A stretch of DNA of 64,000 nt, from the NCBI GenBank assembly GCA_040767605.1, contig JAXGOI010000001.1:1364001-1428000 (forward strand), written 5' to 3'. The translations under genes were made by a program, and so were the position numbers. Origin of the DNA: JAXGOI01 sp040767605. Its GTDB lineage: Bacteria > Bacillota > Dehalobacteriia > UBA4068. This document shows, piece by piece, positions 17,413 to 26,167 of this stretch (position 1 is its first letter; each line of letters opens with the position of its first letter). The notes under the pieces were generated by a model, which was not told the origin of the DNA, made no database searches, and saw nothing but the letters and a program-made list of their open reading frames with translations.

Positions 17413-18693
17413 TTAATTATTTATAAAACCTAAAGAATCCCAAGGGTAAACCCTAAAAACAGCTTTCCCCCTTATACTTGCTTTTAAAACCGTACCCACT
17501 GCCGGGTCGCGGCTGTCATGGCTTTCATCCCGATTATCCCCAAGAATAAAAAAGGAATCCTTTTCAATAATCTGGCTTATTTCCCCTTTTGTATTGCCTT
17601 TAACTAAATACGGCTCCTCAAGAACTTTTCCGTCAATAAAAACAGAGCCCTCTTTAATTGCAATATGCTCATTGGGGAGGCCGATAATGCGCTTAACATA
17701 AAATTCGCCGCTTTTATCGGGAGCATCTAAAATAATAATATCCCCCCTTTGGGGCTGGGCCTGAAAATAGCTGATTTTACTGATTATAAGATTATCCCCG
17801 TCATGCATATAGGGGAGCATAGAGCCCCCGGAAACCTGAGCAATTTCAAAAACATAGGAGCGCAGGAGTAAAGCAATAATAAAGGCCATAACCAGCAGTT
17901 TTAAATAGCCCCAGAGCCTTTTCCCCAGGCTTTTTTTAGGGGGCTGCTCCGGTGTTTTATCAGTATCATCCCGTTTAAACAGGGATTCCGCCGCTGCCTG
18001 AGCCGTAATGGCCTTATTGTGGATTTCATTAAGCCTGGCGGTGGCCTCAACAGCCTTTTCCCGGGAGGTTTTTAAAATATTAAAGCTTGCCTCATGTTTT
18101 TTTTGATTATCCTCCGCCATAAGCCTGGCGGCCTCTAAGGCCTTTTTAACAGCCTCTTTTTTATTGGCCTTTTCCTCGGCTATTTTTGCGGCTTCCGCGG
18201 CGGCTTCCCGTGCATAGAGTGCGCTTTCATCAGCTTGCTCCAATATTTGGGAGAGTCTTTCTACCTCCAGCCTTGCGGCCTCCGCCTTGGCAAGAGCCAG
18301 GGAGGTATCGGTTTCGGCCTGGTAAATTGCCGCAGCCGCCGCGTCTCTGGCCCCGGTTTGAGCTTTTAAGGCCGCCTCGGCAGCTTTTGCCGCCTGCTGA
18401 GCCAAGAGAATTTTAGCCTCTAAAAATGTATCATCCGGGTTTCCTTCTTCAGGGGAGGCGCTTAAAGTGCTTCTGGCAGCCTGCCCCGCCTCATCTGCTG
18501 CTAAAGCGGCGTTTTTTGCCTGTTCTTCAGCTTTTTGAGCTATGTTCAGGAGCTCTTGAGCGTCTAAAGCTTTAACAGGGGTTTCAGGGGCGCTCGGGAT
18601 TGTTTCCCCCAAGATTGTTTCCCCTAAGAGTGTTTCTTCTAAGGGGGCCGCCCCGCTTAATTCCATGGCGAGGGATTTTTCTGTTTCAGTCAA
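17413..18693 (-). CDS. lepB: Signal peptidase I with a long Ala-rich helical N-terminal extension
   Basis: The C-terminal third is a type I signal peptidase (S26 family). It has one membrane anchor (about residues 262-283), the catalytic Ser291 in SGGSMLPYM, Lys334 in YVKRIIG and the GDNRDESHDSR box, as in Gram-positive SipS enzymes. It should cut signal peptides at the outer membrane face. Unusually, about 255 residues precede the anchor. They are Ala/Glu/Lys-rich with almost no aromatic residues, and are predicted to form long helices or a coiled coil on the cytoplasmic side. SipS-type enzymes are usually near 180 residues. The start is a TTG with AAGAGGAGA upstream; the frame is open throughout, so this is not an artefact of gene calling. 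Confidence 0.9.
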   Translation of the reverse strand: MTETEKSLAMELSGAAPLEETLLGETILGETIPSAPETPVKALDAQELLNIAQKAEEQAKNAALAADEAGQAARSTLSASPEEGNPDDTFLEAKILLAQQAAKAAEAALKAQTGARDAAAAAIYQAETDTSLALAKAEAARLEVERLSQILEQADESALYAREAAAEAAKIAEEKANKKEAVKKALEAARLMAEDNQKKHEASFNILKTSREKAVEATARLNEIHNKAITAQAAAESLFKRDDTDKTPEQPPKKSLGKRLWGYLKLLVMAFIIALLLRSYVFEIAQVSGGSMLPYMHDGDNLIISKISYFQAQPQRGDIIILDAPDKSGEFYVKRIIGLPNEHIAIKEGSVFIDGKVLEEPYLVKGNTKGEISQIIEKDSFFILGDNRDESHDSRDPAVGTVLKASIRGKAVFRVYPWDSLGFINN

Positions 18694-18931
18694 TTAGTTT
18701 CACTCTCCTCTTATGGCCTTAAAGGGCCAAAACAGCAATAATAAAACAGATAATAGCTAATAAAGAGCCAAAAAAGCAAAAAACGTTAAAAAGCCAAAAA
18801 TAATTGTATATTAAGGATTATTATACCATAGTTTGCCACAGGATAAAAAGGCGGAATATATTTTTAATTTTGGCAGGTAATTTGGGATACAGAACAAATA
18901 TATACTTTGGAGAGAATTAAGGAGGCTAGCC

Positions 18932-19396
18932 ATGACTGCTTCCCAAAAGCTTACCCCTAAAAAAGAAGTAAAAATTTTTACAGACGGCGCTTGTTCGGGT
19001 AATCCGGGCCCCGGCGGCTGGGGCTGCATATTGCAATACGGTAATATAAAAAAGGAAATAAGCGGGGGGCAGGCAAAAACAACAAATCAGCGTATGGAAA
19101 TGCAGGCGGCCCTTGAGGGTTTATCCGCCTTAAAAGAGCCCTGCCGGGTAGATATTTTTAGCGACAGCGCCTATTTAATCAACGGCTTTCTTAAAGGCTG
19201 GCTTAAAAAATGGGAGGTAAACGGCTGGCTTAACTCTAAAAAAGAGCCTGTGGAAAACCAGGATTTATGGCAGGGGCTTTTAGAAATGAGCAGAAAGCAT
19301 GAAATAAACTGGCATAAAATTAAGGGCCATTCCGGGCATCCGGAAAACGAACGCTGTGATGAACTGGCCAAAGAAGCCATAAAAAATAAGATTTAA
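18932..19396 (+). CDS. rnhA: Ribonuclease HI
   Basis: This enzyme cuts the RNA strand of RNA-DNA hybrids. The 154-residue product has all catalytic acidic residues in their usual settings: Asp in FTDGACSGNPGPGGWG, Glu in NQRMEMQAALEGL, Asp in SDSAYLINGF and Asp in ENERCDELAKEA. The basic handle region (LKGWLKKWEVNGW) and the GHSGHPEN loop are also present. AAGGAGG precedes the ATG. It is divergent from lepB and stands alone. Confidence 0.95.
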   Translation: MTASQKLTPKKEVKIFTDGACSGNPGPGGWGCILQYGNIKKEISGGQAKTTNQRMEMQAALEGLSALKEPCRVDIFSDSAYLINGFLKGWLKKWEVNGWLNSKKEPVENQDLWQGLLEMSRKHEINWHKIKGHSGHPENERCDELAKEAIKNKI

Positions 19397-19446
19397 ATTA
19401 GAGAGAAATAAATAAATCTATTATAGTCAAAATTTAATAAAATTAT

Positions 19447-19464
19447 TGTATCCAAATTATCTGA
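19447..19464 (+). promoter_or_regulatory. Candidate shared regulatory motif upstream of carbamate kinase
   Basis: TGTATCCAAA (19447-19456) overlaps AAATTATCTGA (19454-19464). Both elements recur in the regions upstream of the liv-type operon and, in part, upstream of the molybdenum hydroxylase cluster. They lie about 120 bases before the carbamate kinase start, and a TATACT hexamer follows near 19500. Confidence 0.35.
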
Positions 19465-19584
19465 AAATGGAAATAATACTTTTATTCTACTTGTTTATAT
19501 AGTATACTGTCTTTTGGTGAAATAAAAAATAGGGTGTATTTCTATGCCCAAAATAAATAAAAATGAATTGAAGGGGAGTAGAAA

Positions 19585-20523
19585 ATGAAAAAAATTGCAG
19601 TTGTGGCCATTGGGGGTAATTCTTTAATTACCGACAAGAAAAAAACATCCATGTATGATCAAATGGAAGCCGTAAAAGAAACCTGCCGCCATTTAGCCGA
19701 TATGGTTGAACTGGGCTGGACTTTAGTTATAACCCACGGCAACGGCCCTCAGGTGGGTTTTGGCCTTCGCCGCTGCGAAAAATCCGTTGATGAATTACCG
19801 ATGGTTCCTTTAGAAGGTATCGGAGCCGAAACCCAGGGTAATATCGGTTATATGATTCAGCAATGCCTTTTAAACGAGCTTCATCATCGCGGCCTGCATA
19901 AAGAAACCGCTACCGTGGTAACTCAGGTAGAGGTTGACCCCAAGGATGCCGCCTTCCAAAAACCCAGCAAGCCTATTGGGAGCTTTATGGATAAGGAAGA
20001 GGCCCTTAAGCATCAGGCTGAAGACGGCTGGGTAGTTGTGGAAGATGCCGGCCGCGGCTGGAGAAGGGTTGTTCCTAGCCCCCTGCCTGTGGATATAGTA
20101 GAAAAAGACACCATTAAAGCCATGGTAGAGCAGGGCCGTTTAGTTGTCAGCGTTGGCGGCGGCGGTATCCCCGTTGTTAAAAATGAAGAAGGCTATAAAG
20201 GTATTGCCGCGGTTATCGATAAAGACTATGCCTCCGCATTACTGGCAAACTTTTTAGATGCCGATTTATTCCTGATTTCCACCGCTGTTCCCCAGGTTGC
20301 TTTAAATTTTGGCAAGCCTAATCAGGAGAATTTAGGTAAAATTACCTTTGCCCAGGCAAAAGAGTATTATAATGACGGCCATTTTGCCGACGGCAGCATG
20401 GGGCCTAAAATTAACGCGGTTATCGGCTTTATGGATAAAGGCGGCAAAGAAGCCCTTATTACCTCCCCTGAGAAAATCGCCGAAGCCTTAGCAGGTAAAA
20501 CCGGAACAAGAATTGTTAAATAA
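19585..20523 (+). CDS. arcC: Carbamate kinase
   Basis: Carbamate kinase makes ATP from carbamoyl phosphate and ADP, releasing carbamate. It is used in fermentation of arginine, agmatine, allantoin and other ureido compounds. The 312-residue product has the family signatures: VAIGGNSL at the start, VITHGNGPQVG, SPLPVDIVE, VSVGGGGIPV, VIDKDYASALLA and the C-terminal GSMGPKINAVIGFM. There is no carbamoyltransferase or arginine deiminase gene beside it. Instead the molybdenum hydroxylase cluster follows, which suggests it serves breakdown of a heterocycle that ends in a carbamoyl compound (inference). AAGGGGAG precedes the ATG. Codon use is like that of the liv and hydroxylase genes, suggesting high expression. 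Confidence 0.95.
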   Translation: MKKIAVVAIGGNSLITDKKKTSMYDQMEAVKETCRHLADMVELGWTLVITHGNGPQVGFGLRRCEKSVDELPMVPLEGIGAETQGNIGYMIQQCLLNELHHRGLHKETATVVTQVEVDPKDAAFQKPSKPIGSFMDKEEALKHQAEDGWVVVEDAGRGWRRVVPSPLPVDIVEKDTIKAMVEQGRLVVSVGGGGIPVVKNEEGYKGIAAVIDKDYASALLANFLDADLFLISTAVPQVALNFGKPNQENLGKITFAQAKEYYNDGHFADGSMGPKINAVIGFMDKGGKEALITSPEKIAEALAGKTGTRIVK

Positions 20524-20570
20524 GTATTCCCTGCGGGCATATAAAAGCAGGATTATTTTAAGATAAAAAA

Positions 20571-20603
20571 GAAGACCGTATCAGCCTTTAGGCGGCGGTC
20601 TTC
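20571..20603 (+). terminator. Stem-loop terminator after carbamate kinase
   Basis: GAAGACCG (20571-20578) pairs with CGGTCTTC (20596-20603), with an inner GCC-TTTA-GGC hairpin. A T-rich TTCTCTCTAT overlaps the end. Confidence 0.65.
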
Positions 20604-21059
20604 TCTCTATGAATAGCCCTGGGTTTGCTTTTAAGGGCTTAAAAAATATTTAGGGCGGTAATTTGGGAATTTTAGCCTATACCCTTTAAATATTTAATTT
20701 AAACAGCCGAATACGGAAGTAAAAAGAGAAATAAAAACGAAAATATAAATGATTATCATATATTTATAGGCCTTTTGGCATACTAAAAGGAAAGTATTTT
20801 GAGTATTTTCAGATAGTTCAGCCAAATAGTTTTCTCGTTATTTGTGGCGGCATACAACGAATATATGCTTGCTACAGGCTTTATAAAATCCGCCTAAAAT
20901 GTTAAAAACCCCGGCTTTTTTAAAACGCCCTAAATATAAAAAATGCTTTTAAAGTGGTATTGTTTATGTTATACTTTAGCCAGGAAACACTGTATCCAAA
21001 AACGTTTTTATAATAATTAAAGTGTTGACATTTTTGAATAAAGGAGTTGACAAATCACA
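20604..21059 (+). promoter_or_regulatory. Upstream region of the molybdenum hydroxylase cluster
   Basis: About 450 AT-rich bases without a gene. TCAGATAGTTC (20809-20819) is the reverse complement of GAACTATCTGA, one base from the motif found twice before the liv-type operon. TGTATCCAAA lies at 20991-21000, and TATACT at about 20980 is a possible -10. AAGGAG lies about 13 bases before the ATG, a rather long spacing. No riboswitch that I recognise is present. Confidence 0.4.
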
Positions 21060-23417
21060 ATGGAAGAAAAGCGCATTATAGGTCAGAACACTCCGCGCAA
21101 GGACGGTATCGCAAAAGTTACCGGTACCATGGAGTACAGCTCTGATGTTAATCTCCCCAATATGTTATATGGAGAGGTTGTCCGCAGCATTTATGCTCAT
21201 GCTGAAATCGTAGATATCGATACCAGCGCTGCCGAGGCAATGGGCGCCGTAGTTTTAACCCGTGATGATATTAATCCGGTGGTTTATAATGAGCGTTCCG
21301 TTAGCGTACCTGCCGCCACATATCGTGACCGGACTGTTTTACCTTTGGATAAGGTTCGTCACTATGGGGAGCCGGTTTGCGCGGTAGCGGCGGAAACTGA
21401 AGAGCTTGCCCATGCGGCGGCCAAAGCAGTAAAAATAACCTATAAGGAATTACCTGCTCTTTTAAGTGCCGAAGAGGCCATGAAGGATGGCGCGCCCAAT
21501 CTTTATGAGCGTATTTGGCTTGATCAGGAAGAGGTTATACCCAAAAACAATATCGGGGTTATCCGTAATATTGATGAAGGGGAAGTAGATAAAGGCTTTG
21601 AGGACGCCAATAAAATCTATGAAAGAACCTTTACCCTGGAAAGAATTTACCATGCCCAGCTTGAAACTAAATCTGCCGTTTGCCGCCCCGAGCCGGACGG
21701 CGGCATAACCGTATGGTCTACAACTCAGACCATTCACGGTACCCGTCAAATGCTTGGCTTAATTCTTGATTTGCCCTTAAGCAAAGTAAATGTTAAAAAA
21801 GTAGCTTTAGGCGGCGGCTTCGGTTCCAGTATTCAAATGAATACAATCGTGCCGATTTGCGCCTGCCTTGCCGTAAAAGCCCGCCGGCCGGTTAAAATTG
21901 CCAGCAGCCGTGAGGATGACTTTTACAGCCACCATAAATACCCCACAAAGTTTGATGTTAAGCTTGGGGTAGGTAAAGACGGCATGCTTACCGCCGTTGA
22001 AGTAAAAGCCCTTGTAGATTTCGGCGCCCATCAGATTCAGCCTTTGGCATATATGGGCTGCGTTGCCGGTTGGGGAGCTTCCCTTTATAAATACGGCGGC
22101 AATATACGCTTTTTAGGCACAGCCGTTTATACAAATAAGGTTCCCTGTTGCGCCATGCAGGGTTATGGTAACCCTCAGATTAACTTTGCCATTGAAAGCA
22201 TGGTTGATATTATCTGCGAAGATAATGGCTGGGATCCCATTGATTTCCGCCTGAAGAACTATCGCGGCATCGGGGACGAGTTCTGGGGTCAGGGCCCGAC
22301 TATCCGTTCCATTATTAAATCCTCCGGGGTTGAAGAATCTCTGGTTGACGGCCGCGAGGCCTTTGGCTGGGCAGATAGAAAACCCCATCAGGAAAAAACC
22401 GGTGAAATCCGTACGGGTATCGGTTTGGCCCGGGGCTTCCATACCTCCGGTACTGCCGGCCCCAAAGAGGGGGAGGTTATCGATTACTCCTCCGCTATGG
22501 TTAAAATTAATGAAGACGGCTCTGTTGACTTGGTTTCCCCCGTTGCGGACCATGGCGGCGGCACCTGGGATGCCTTGGCTAAAATAGTTGCCGATATGCT
22601 TCAGGTTCCTCTGGATAAAGTTGGTCTTTCCCCTGCGGATACCTGCAATACCGGCTTTGATGTATGCACCCACGCCACCCGCGGTATTTATTGCGGCGGC
22701 GCTGCTGCTTATCATGTTGCCAGCAAAGTTCGGGAAAAGCTCCTTGAATATGCCGGCCGGATTTTAATTGAGCATCCCAAAGAATTGGATATTTACCGGG
22801 ATGACGAATTAGGCCAGGGTGTTGTTTATACCAAGCATTATCCTGCCAAAAAAATTACTATTGCCCAGGTTGCCAAACATGCCCAAATAAACAGCTGGGG
22901 CACAGTTTCCTATATGGACAGCTATCGCCAGAAAAACTGCCCCCCCTGCTTTGTTACCCACTTTGTTGAGGTTGCTGTTAATACCAAAACCGGCGATATT
23001 ACCATTCCCCGGGTTCTTATGTATGGCGACGGCGGTACCGTTGTTAACCCCGACCTTTTTAAAGGCCAGCTTATTGGGTCCTTTAACCGTGGTGTGGGCT
23101 ATGTTCTTTATGAAACTCTGGATTATGATAAAAACGGCCAATTAGGGAATAAAGGTTTATTTATTGATTACAAAATGCCAAGTTCCTGGGAAATGCCCAG
23201 CCTTGAAAATACGGATGTAAGAATTTGTAAGGTTTATGAGCCTTCCGGCCCCTTTGGAGCCAAAGGTATTGGCGAGGCTGCTCTTGCTTCCGTTTCAGCC
23301 GCGATTACCAATGCGATTTACAATGCAATCGGCATTCGCTTCTACAAGCTGCCTATTCGTCCTGAGCATGTTATGGCAGCCTTGAAGGAAAAAGCAGCCG
23401 GAAAAGTTTGGGAATAA
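21060..23417 (+). CDS. Molybdenum hydroxylase large subunit lacking the purine-binding Glu/Arg pair
   Basis: This is the molybdopterin-binding catalytic subunit of a xanthine dehydrogenase-family hydroxylase, 785 residues. It has an N-terminal a/b hammerhead domain (KVTGTMEYSSDVNLP), cofactor-binding GGGFGSS, and the catalytic base Glu739 in GAKGIGEAA. Compared with bovine xanthine oxidase, the position of Glu802 (in GGFGGKE) is Ile258 here. The position of Arg880 (in the FRGFG loop) is Gln367, in AMQGYGNPQ. Those two residues hold purines, so this subunit probably takes another substrate, such as an aldehyde or other heterocycle (inference). It is the first of six genes, followed after 13 bases by its FAD subunit. 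Labile selenium or cyanolysable sulfur cannot be judged from sequence. Confidence 0.85.
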   Translation: MEEKRIIGQNTPRKDGIAKVTGTMEYSSDVNLPNMLYGEVVRSIYAHAEIVDIDTSAAEAMGAVVLTRDDINPVVYNERSVSVPAATYRDRTVLPLDKVRHYGEPVCAVAAETEELAHAAAKAVKITYKELPALLSAEEAMKDGAPNLYERIWLDQEEVIPKNNIGVIRNIDEGEVDKGFEDANKIYERTFTLERIYHAQLETKSAVCRPEPDGGITVWSTTQTIHGTRQMLGLILDLPLSKVNVKKVALGGGFGSSIQMNTIVPICACLAVKARRPVKIASSREDDFYSHHKYPTKFDVKLGVGKDGMLTAVEVKALVDFGAHQIQPLAYMGCVAGWGASLYKYGGNIRFLGTAVYTNKVPCCAMQGYGNPQINFAIESMVDIICEDNGWDPIDFRLKNYRGIGDEFWGQGPTIRSIIKSSGVEESLVDGREAFGWADRKPHQEKTGEIRTGIGLARGFHTSGTAGPKEGEVIDYSSAMVKINEDGSVDLVSPVADHGGGTWDALAKIVADMLQVPLDKVGLSPADTCNTGFDVCTHATRGIYCGGAAAYHVASKVREKLLEYAGRILIEHPKELDIYRDDELGQGVVYTKHYPAKKITIAQVAKHAQINSWGTVSYMDSYRQKNCPPCFVTHFVEVAVNTKTGDITIPRVLMYGDGGTVVNPDLFKGQLIGSFNRGVGYVLYETLDYDKNGQLGNKGLFIDYKMPSSWEMPSLENTDVRICKVYEPSGPFGAKGIGEAALASVSAAITNAIYNAIGIRFYKLPIRPEHVMAALKEKAAGKVWE

Positions 23418-23430
23418 AGGGGTGATATAA

Positions 23431-24309
23431 ATGAATACAAGAATTTTACCAGTTGATTTTGATTATGTTGCGCCAAAAACTCTGGCTGAAGCCTTAACTA
23501 TTTTAAAAGAGAAGAAAAATGTGCGGATTTTTGCAGGCGGAACAGACCTTACTGTAAGAATTAAAATGGATTTAGAGAATGATATGGCTCTTATGCTTGA
23601 TATCAACCATATTGATGAGCTTAAAGTTATTAAGGTTGATGAAAAAGCGGGGGAGGCCTATATAGGCGCCGCCGCCAAGCTTAAGGATGTTAGAGAGCAT
23701 CCCGTAGTATGTGAGAAATACCTGGCCTTAAGAGAAGCTATTTTCGGCATGGGCGCAGCCGCTATTCAGAATATGGGTACTCCCGGCGGCAACTTCGGCA
23801 ATGCCAACCCCTCCGCCGATACAGCAGGCCCCATGATGTGCTTTGGCGCCAAGGTTAGGCTGGTTAGCGCTGATGGCGAAAGACTTGTTCCCGCAAGTGA
23901 ATTCTTTATCCGCCCCGGGGTATCCGTTAAGGCGGAGAATGAATTAATTGCCGGTTTTGTCCTTCCGCTTCCCGCCGCCAATACCGGCTCCTGCTTTGTT
24001 AAAAAAGGCAGAACCAAAGCGGATATTTCCAGAATCAGCATTACTGTTGTAATTGCCAGAGACGGCAATAAAATTGCCAAGGCTCAAATTGCTATCGGCT
24101 CTGTTGCTCCCACTCCGCTTTTCCGCTCAGATTTAGCTGAAATGCTGGACGGCAAGGTTGCTACACCGGAATTATTTGATGAAGTCGGCTTAAAGGCCGG
24201 GGATACCATTCATCCCCGTACAACTCCGGAATACCGTAAAACCTTAGGCCATATTATGATGGTTGAAGTTCTGGAGCTGGCCTGGAAACGCGCTGGAGGT
24301 GAACTTTAA
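23431..24309 (+). CDS. Molybdenum hydroxylase FAD-binding subunit (set 1)
   Basis: This 292-residue medium subunit carries electrons between the 2Fe-2S subunit and the external acceptor. It shows the FAD-binding motifs of the family: FAGGTDLTVRIK near residue 36 and TPGGNFGNANPSADT near residue 117. A C-terminal CO-dehydrogenase-flavoprotein-like domain follows (IAIGSVAPTPLFRS). It has no 4Fe-4S insertion of the hydroxybenzoyl-CoA reductase type. GGGGTGA precedes the ATG, and its stop overlaps the next start (TAATG), so the three subunits of set 1 are translationally coupled. Confidence 0.88.
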   Translation: MNTRILPVDFDYVAPKTLAEALTILKEKKNVRIFAGGTDLTVRIKMDLENDMALMLDINHIDELKVIKVDEKAGEAYIGAAAKLKDVREHPVVCEKYLALREAIFGMGAAAIQNMGTPGGNFGNANPSADTAGPMMCFGAKVRLVSADGERLVPASEFFIRPGVSVKAENELIAGFVLPLPAANTGSCFVKKGRTKADISRISITVVIARDGNKIAKAQIAIGSVAPTPLFRSDLAEMLDGKVATPELFDEVGLKAGDTIHPRTTPEYRKTLGHIMMVEVLELAWKRAGGEL

Positions 24310-24782
24310 TGAATAAAAAAGCTATTACCCTTAAGGTTAACGGCAAGGAGCATAACCTTGTTGTGGAAAGCAATGAGCTCCTTTTAAATGTTTTAAGGGA
24401 TAAATTGCATTATACCGGTACCAAATATGGCTGCGGGATTGCAGAATGCGGCGCCTGCTCCATTTTAGTAGACGGTTTGGTTTATCTGGCTTGTCTTGTC
24501 CCTGCTGTGGCGGCAGACGGCTGGAATATTACAACAGTTGAAGGCCTTTCTAAAGATGGCGTGCTCAGCCCCATTCAGCAGGCATTTTTAGATAAGGCGG
24601 CAATTCAATGCGGTTTTTGCACCCCGGGTATGGTAGTTACAGCTACCTCCCTTATTAATGAAAATCCCGATCCGACAGAAGAAGATATCAGGGATTATTT
24701 AAGAGGCAATTTATGCCGCTGCACCGGATATGCCCAAATTGTTGCGGCAGTTCAGGAAGCAGCACCTAAAATGAAAGCATAG
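24309..24782 (+). CDS. Molybdenum hydroxylase 2Fe-2S subunit (set 1)
   Basis: The 157-residue small subunit binds two 2Fe-2S clusters. The plant-ferredoxin-type cluster is held by the Cys pattern in YGCGIAECGACSILV plus a later Cys (YLACLVPA). The second cluster is held by QCGFCTPGM and NLCRCTGY in the C-terminal helical domain. All eight Cys are present. It should shuttle electrons from the molybdenum site to FAD. Its ATG shares a base with the stop of the FAD subunit gene. Confidence 0.93.
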   Translation: MNKKAITLKVNGKEHNLVVESNELLLNVLRDKLHYTGTKYGCGIAECGACSILVDGLVYLACLVPAVAADGWNITTVEGLSKDGVLSPIQQAFLDKAAIQCGFCTPGMVVTATSLINENPDPTEEDIRDYLRGNLCRCTGYAQIVAAVQEAAPKMKA

Positions 24783-24811
24783 GTTCGCATGGAGGAAAAG
24801 GAGGGAAGACC

Positions 24812-25678
24812 GTGAAAAATTTTAATTACCGTAATGCCCCGGATTTAAAAACGGCATTGGCAATTTTGGCTGAGGAAAAATCCAATGCTTATGTCATCGC
24901 CGGGGGCACAAATGTCTTGCCTGCCATAAGGTCTGGCAAGAAAAACGAAGTAACCCTTGTAAATATCCGCGGTATCGAAGCCTTAAGGGGAATTAAATAT
25001 TCCAGAGGCAAAGTTACCGTCGGCGCTTTAACCACCCTGAAGGATATTGAAAACTCGGAAATTCTGCAAAAAAACGGCTATGCTCTTTATCAGGCAGCCT
25101 TAGGTTTTGCGGATCCGACAACCAGAAACAGCGCAACCGTAGGGGGGAATATTTGCAATGGCAGCCCCGCCGCGGATACAGTTGTACCCCTTTTAGCTTT
25201 GGATGCTGTTTTAACCCTGGAGAAAAAGGGCAGCTCCCGTGAGCTTCCTCTTAATCAATTTTTCCTTGATAAAGGGAAAACCGCTCTTGAAGAGGGCGAG
25301 CTTCTTACAAAAATTACTTTTGCGAAATCCGCAAACAGCGCCTTTATTAAGCTTGGCCTGAGAAATGCAATGTCTATTTCCGCGGCTAACTTTGCGGCTT
25401 CTTTTGAAACCGAAGGCAATAAGGTAAAAAATGTTAAAATAGCCACCGGCTGCCTCAGCCCCTTCCCTTGCCGGGCATTTAATGCTGAAGAAGTTGTGGA
25501 AGGCAAAGAGCTTACCCCGGAAGTTTTAACAGAGGCGGGAGAAGTTCTTAACGCTAAGGATATTAACCCCCACTCCGGTATGCGTGCATCTGCCAAATAC
25601 CGCCGTCAGGTAGCCCCTGTTTTCCTTGGCCGTGTGCTTAAAGCTGCTTACGGCCATAGTAAGGGAGGTGCAAAATAA
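24812..25678 (+). CDS. Molybdenum hydroxylase FAD-binding subunit (set 2)
   Basis: The 288-residue second medium subunit has FAD motifs IAGGTNVLPAIRSG near residue 30 and ATVGGNICNGSPAADT near residue 108. The C-terminal domain contains KIATGCLSPFPCRAFNAEE. It is clearly divergent from the set 1 copy, so this is not a recent duplication. The start is GTG with AAGGAGGGA upstream. The gene follows set 1 by 29 bases and overlaps the next start (TAATG). Gene order in set 2 (FAD, FeS, large) differs from set 1 (large, FAD, FeS). Confidence 0.88.
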   Translation: MKNFNYRNAPDLKTALAILAEEKSNAYVIAGGTNVLPAIRSGKKNEVTLVNIRGIEALRGIKYSRGKVTVGALTTLKDIENSEILQKNGYALYQAALGFADPTTRNSATVGGNICNGSPAADTVVPLLALDAVLTLEKKGSSRELPLNQFFLDKGKTALEEGELLTKITFAKSANSAFIKLGLRNAMSISAANFAASFETEGNKVKNVKIATGCLSPFPCRAFNAEEVVEGKELTPEVLTEAGEVLNAKDINPHSGMRASAKYRRQVAPVFLGRVLKAAYGHSKGGAK

Positions 25679-26166
25679 TGAGCAATATGGTTAAAGTTAA
25701 TTTTAATTTAAACGGCAAGCCTGTTTCCTATACTGTTCCCGCTCATACAAGCCTTTTAAAATTATTAAGGGATAACGGCCATTATGAGGTTAAATGCGGT
25801 TGTGAAGAAGGGGATTGCGGCACCTGCACAGTTATTGTGGAAGGCGAAACCCTGAAATCCTGCATTACCCTGGCCGCTCAGATTGAAGGCAAAAACATTA
25901 TTACCGTTAAGGGCATAACCTATGGCGATGATGAGGCCGGCCATATGATTCAAAGAGCTTTTGTTGAATGCGGCGCCATACAGTGCGGCTTTTGCACCCC
26001 TGGTATGGTAATGGCAGCTAAGGAATATATAGATAACGGCGGCATTGCGGATAGAGAGGAAATCAGAAAAGCTATTTCCGGTAATCTTTGCCGCTGCACA
26101 GGGTATGTTAAAATTGTAGATGCCATTTATAGAGTTGCAAAAGAATTAGGACGGGAGGTGCGCTAG
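25678..26166 (+). CDS. Molybdenum hydroxylase 2Fe-2S subunit (set 2)
   Basis: The 162-residue small subunit has both 2Fe-2S motifs: KCGCEEGDCGTCTVIVEGE with a following Cys (KSCI), and QCGFCTPGM with NLCRCTGY. An extra Cys inside the first motif (CGC) is common in this family. It overlaps the upstream FAD gene by one base and is followed almost immediately by the set 2 large subunit, so the trio is coupled. It transfers electrons from the molybdenum site to FAD. Confidence 0.93.
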   Translation: MSNMVKVNFNLNGKPVSYTVPAHTSLLKLLRDNGHYEVKCGCEEGDCGTCTVIVEGETLKSCITLAAQIEGKNIITVKGITYGDDEAGHMIQRAFVECGAIQCGFCTPGMVMAAKEYIDNGGIADREEIRKAISGNLCRCTGYVKIVDAIYRVAKELGREVR

Positions 26167-26167
26167 A

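Noticed and set aside
20700..21059. Sigma-54 promoter or purine riboswitch before the hydroxylase cluster
   Set aside because: TGGCAT occurs but without a TTGCA-type element at the right spacing, and no purine-riboswitch core that I know is present.
23766..24080. Long antisense frames within the hydroxylase and other genes
   Set aside because: They are mirror frames of strongly conserved coding regions and have no ribosome sites of their own.
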